DNA of 6,244 bases from Actinomycetota bacterium (GTDB taxonomy: Bacteria; Actinomycetota; Actinomycetes; Actinomycetales; Microbacteriaceae), in NCBI GenBank assembly GCA_010028615.1, contig RHAS01000047.1, positions 1 to 6,244 of the forward strand. Reading direction: 5' to 3'. The notes under the pieces were generated by a model. The model saw nothing but the letters and a program-made list of their open reading frames with translations. It had not been told where the DNA came from and searched no databases. Numbering within the stretch: the first letter of the stretch is position 1; each line of letters starts with the position of its first letter. This document shows, piece by piece, positions 4,990-6,244 of this stretch. The translations under genes and the position numbers were made by a program.

Positions 4990-5411
4990 TGAGAAGAAAG
5001 TCTAAAGAAACAAAGATGTCAGGTAGGACCTGGTGGTACGTCAGTAAGTATGTGAACCCAGAGCAAACAATCAATGACATAACTAGGGAGTATGGAACTA
5101 TCGACTCAAGTCCGGTGTTCTTTGGGTTCTGGGTAAAGGTCGTTCTCTACAAGGTAGCCCTTAAGGACGTTCAAGAGAACCTTCATTCGCTTATAGAAGA
5201 GAGGACCTGCACCTGTGGTTTAACGCTTAGAAGTGATCAGGATATCAAATCCATACTTACGCACCCAAGGCATAGAAATCACAAAACTCTTGAAATAGAA
5301 CCAAACCCTAAGTTCAGGGGAAAAGTAGGCAAGAGGATAAGTATGCCTATGCAGCGAGCAGAATGGCAGCACCCTGTTGATGTTTTGTGGGATCAGCTCA
5401 TTAATTCATGA
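4989..5411 (+). CDS. CxCG/HxxH small protein, paralogue 3 of 3, function unknown
   Basis: Third paralogue, 140 residues. Core: ENLHSLIEE at 63-71, Cys74-x-Cys76-Gly-Leu, HPRHRNH with His95 and His98 (C-x-C-x18-H-x2-H, two residues shorter than the others) plus an extra His92, FRGKVGKR at 109-116, and HPVDVLWDQLI at the end. The N-terminus is basic (MRRKSKETK) and differs from its paralogues. A short hydrophobic run, SPVFFGFWVKVVLY (41-54), stands where the others have SVV..WG. The start chosen is ATG 4989, which overlaps the previous stop as TAATG and has GAGGTG at 4978-4983 five bases upstream. A GTG at 4941 in frame has no such support and would overlap the neighbour by 49 bases. Function unknown. 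Confidence 0.83.
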   Translation: MRRKSKETKMSGRTWWYVSKYVNPEQTINDITREYGTIDSSPVFFGFWVKVVLYKVALKDVQENLHSLIEERTCTCGLTLRSDQDIKSILTHPRHRNHKTLEIEPNPKFRGKVGKRISMPMQRAEWQHPVDVLWDQLINS

Positions 5412-5438
5412 ATCGGATAGTTGGCGTAGGCTGGGAAC

Positions 5439-6244
5439 ATGAATAAAACATTGCAGCGGCCTACCGCTTTGGTTCTTATCGGTCTTAGTTTTATGTGGTT
5501 TGGCATCATTATTGGTAACTATGTTGGACTCTTTGAGCGGACTATGTATTCCGAGACAGGGAAGCTAATAGCCGGTACAGACAGCGTTCTTAGACCAAGC
5601 ACCTATGTCTTCCTAGTGGCACTGGTCGCTCTTGCCCTCTTTACAGCCCTAGCCTTTAGATCAGCTGACGTGCAATTGGCTAACGGTGTTCCTGGAGCGT
5701 TACCGGTCTTGAGGTTCACCACAGTGGGGGTTATTGTTTCGCTAGTTTCACTGGCAATATTTGCTATCTCACTTTTCCTTGCTTCATTTAATGAGTTCAG
5801 AGGTGGAAGCGGAATTGTTGAGCAACTATTGGGAGTCTATCTACCGATAATCCTCGCTGCTGCTGCCTGTATTTTTGCACTACTTGCTGTGACTGTTTAC
5901 CGTAAGTCAAATGCGACTGAGCAGAAACCAGATCCAGAGCAGAAGCGCGCTAAGCGCGAAGCTGCTTTAGCCTTCATCTACCCAATTGTTGGTACTACTC
6001 TGGCTCTGATTATCGGTCTAGTTGTTTATCAAGCTAGAAGGGAAAACCCTCAGGTTTGGGTCTGGGTACTTATTCTTGCCATTGTTGCAAGCTCTATTGT
6101 GGCTGGAAGTATCTATGCCGCTAGAACCAGAGCCCATAACGCTAGAGCGGTTACTAGACCGGTGCGAGTGCCTGGAACAGCAGCACTAAATCTTAACTTT
6201 GCTCTGGTTGTAATTTTTGTTGTTGAGGTTACCATCATGGCTTT
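5439..6244 (+). CDS. Multi-pass membrane protein, 3'-truncated by window edge, function unknown
   Basis: An open frame from ATG 5439 runs off the window; 268 codons are visible. Seven hydrophobic segments are seen at about residues 10-31, 56-73, 93-117, 131-154, 177-198, 206-226 and 250-268, so this is an integral inner-membrane protein. The loop between segments 4 and 5 (about 155-175) is highly charged (EQKPDPEQKRAKREA), and another basic stretch (228-243) precedes segment 7. By the positive-inside rule both should be cytoplasmic. No transporter or enzyme signature is recognised. AGG at 5428-5430 is a weak ribosome binding site. The gene begins 27 bases after the CxCG operon with no clear terminator between, so it may be a distal operon member or have its own promoter. 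Confidence 0.82.
   Translation, partial: MNKTLQRPTALVLIGLSFMWFGIIIGNYVGLFERTMYSETGKLIAGTDSVLRPSTYVFLVALVALALFTALAFRSADVQLANGVPGALPVLRFTTVGVIVSLVSLAIFAISLFLASFNEFRGGSGIVEQLLGVYLPIILAAAACIFALLAVTVYRKSNATEQKPDPEQKRAKREAALAFIYPIVGTTLALIIGLVVYQARRENPQVWVWVLILAIVASSIVAGSIYAARTRAHNARAVTRPVRVPGTAALNLNFALVVIFVVEVTIMA

Noticed and set aside
1..6244. LexA (SOS) boxes, tRNA or rRNA genes, CRISPR arrays, IS elements or integrase genes
   Set aside because: Looked for GAAC-N4-GTTC type sites, tRNA-like cloverleafs, regularly spaced repeats and transposase or recombinase motifs on both strands; none seen by eye.

Overview
The window looks like a chromosomal stretch from an actinobacterium of intermediate GC content. 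The clearest pointer is three copies of an actinobacterial DNA-damage promoter motif. Frequent TTG starts and the type of small zinc-motif protein seen here also fit. A planktonic Microbacteriaceae-like host is possible, but that is a guess. Leu CTA and Arg AGA codons are common in every gene, so nothing stands out as a recent import by composition.

Layout. Positions 1-1251 (+) hold the 3' part of a PLP-dependent Orn/Lys/Arg decarboxylase, cut at its start by the window edge. Its stop codon directly abuts the stop codon of a convergent type II toxin-antitoxin pair: a RelE-like toxin at 1252-1530 (-) and a ribbon-helix-helix antitoxin at 1394-1747 (-). The two TA genes overlap by 137 bp in different frames. 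A good promoter and a tandem palindromic operator precede the antitoxin. On the + strand there follow a 94-residue basic protein with a likely zinc site (1896-2180), a 492-residue TPR-type helical repeat protein (2382-3860), a structured leader (about 3914-4082), three overlapping paralogous genes for small CxCG...HxxH proteins (4083-4583, 4576-4989, 4989-5411), and the start of a multi-pass membrane protein (5439 to the window end). No intergenic gap exceeds 300 bases.

How it may work together. Three transcription units on the + strand (the small zinc protein, the TPR protein, and the triplicate operon) are each preceded by AATGTCAGTG, then 8 bases, then a -10-like hexamer. This matches the RecA-independent, PafBC-type DNA-damage promoter known from mycobacteria (tTGTCRGTGg-N8-TAnnnT). 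The inferred picture is a DNA-damage-responsive cluster of uncharacterised genes beside a TA module. The triplicate operon also has a leader that can fold in two mutually exclusive ways. One fold buries the ribosome binding site of the first gene, which suggests a second, translational layer of control. The functions of the TPR protein, the three CxCG proteins and the membrane protein are unknown.
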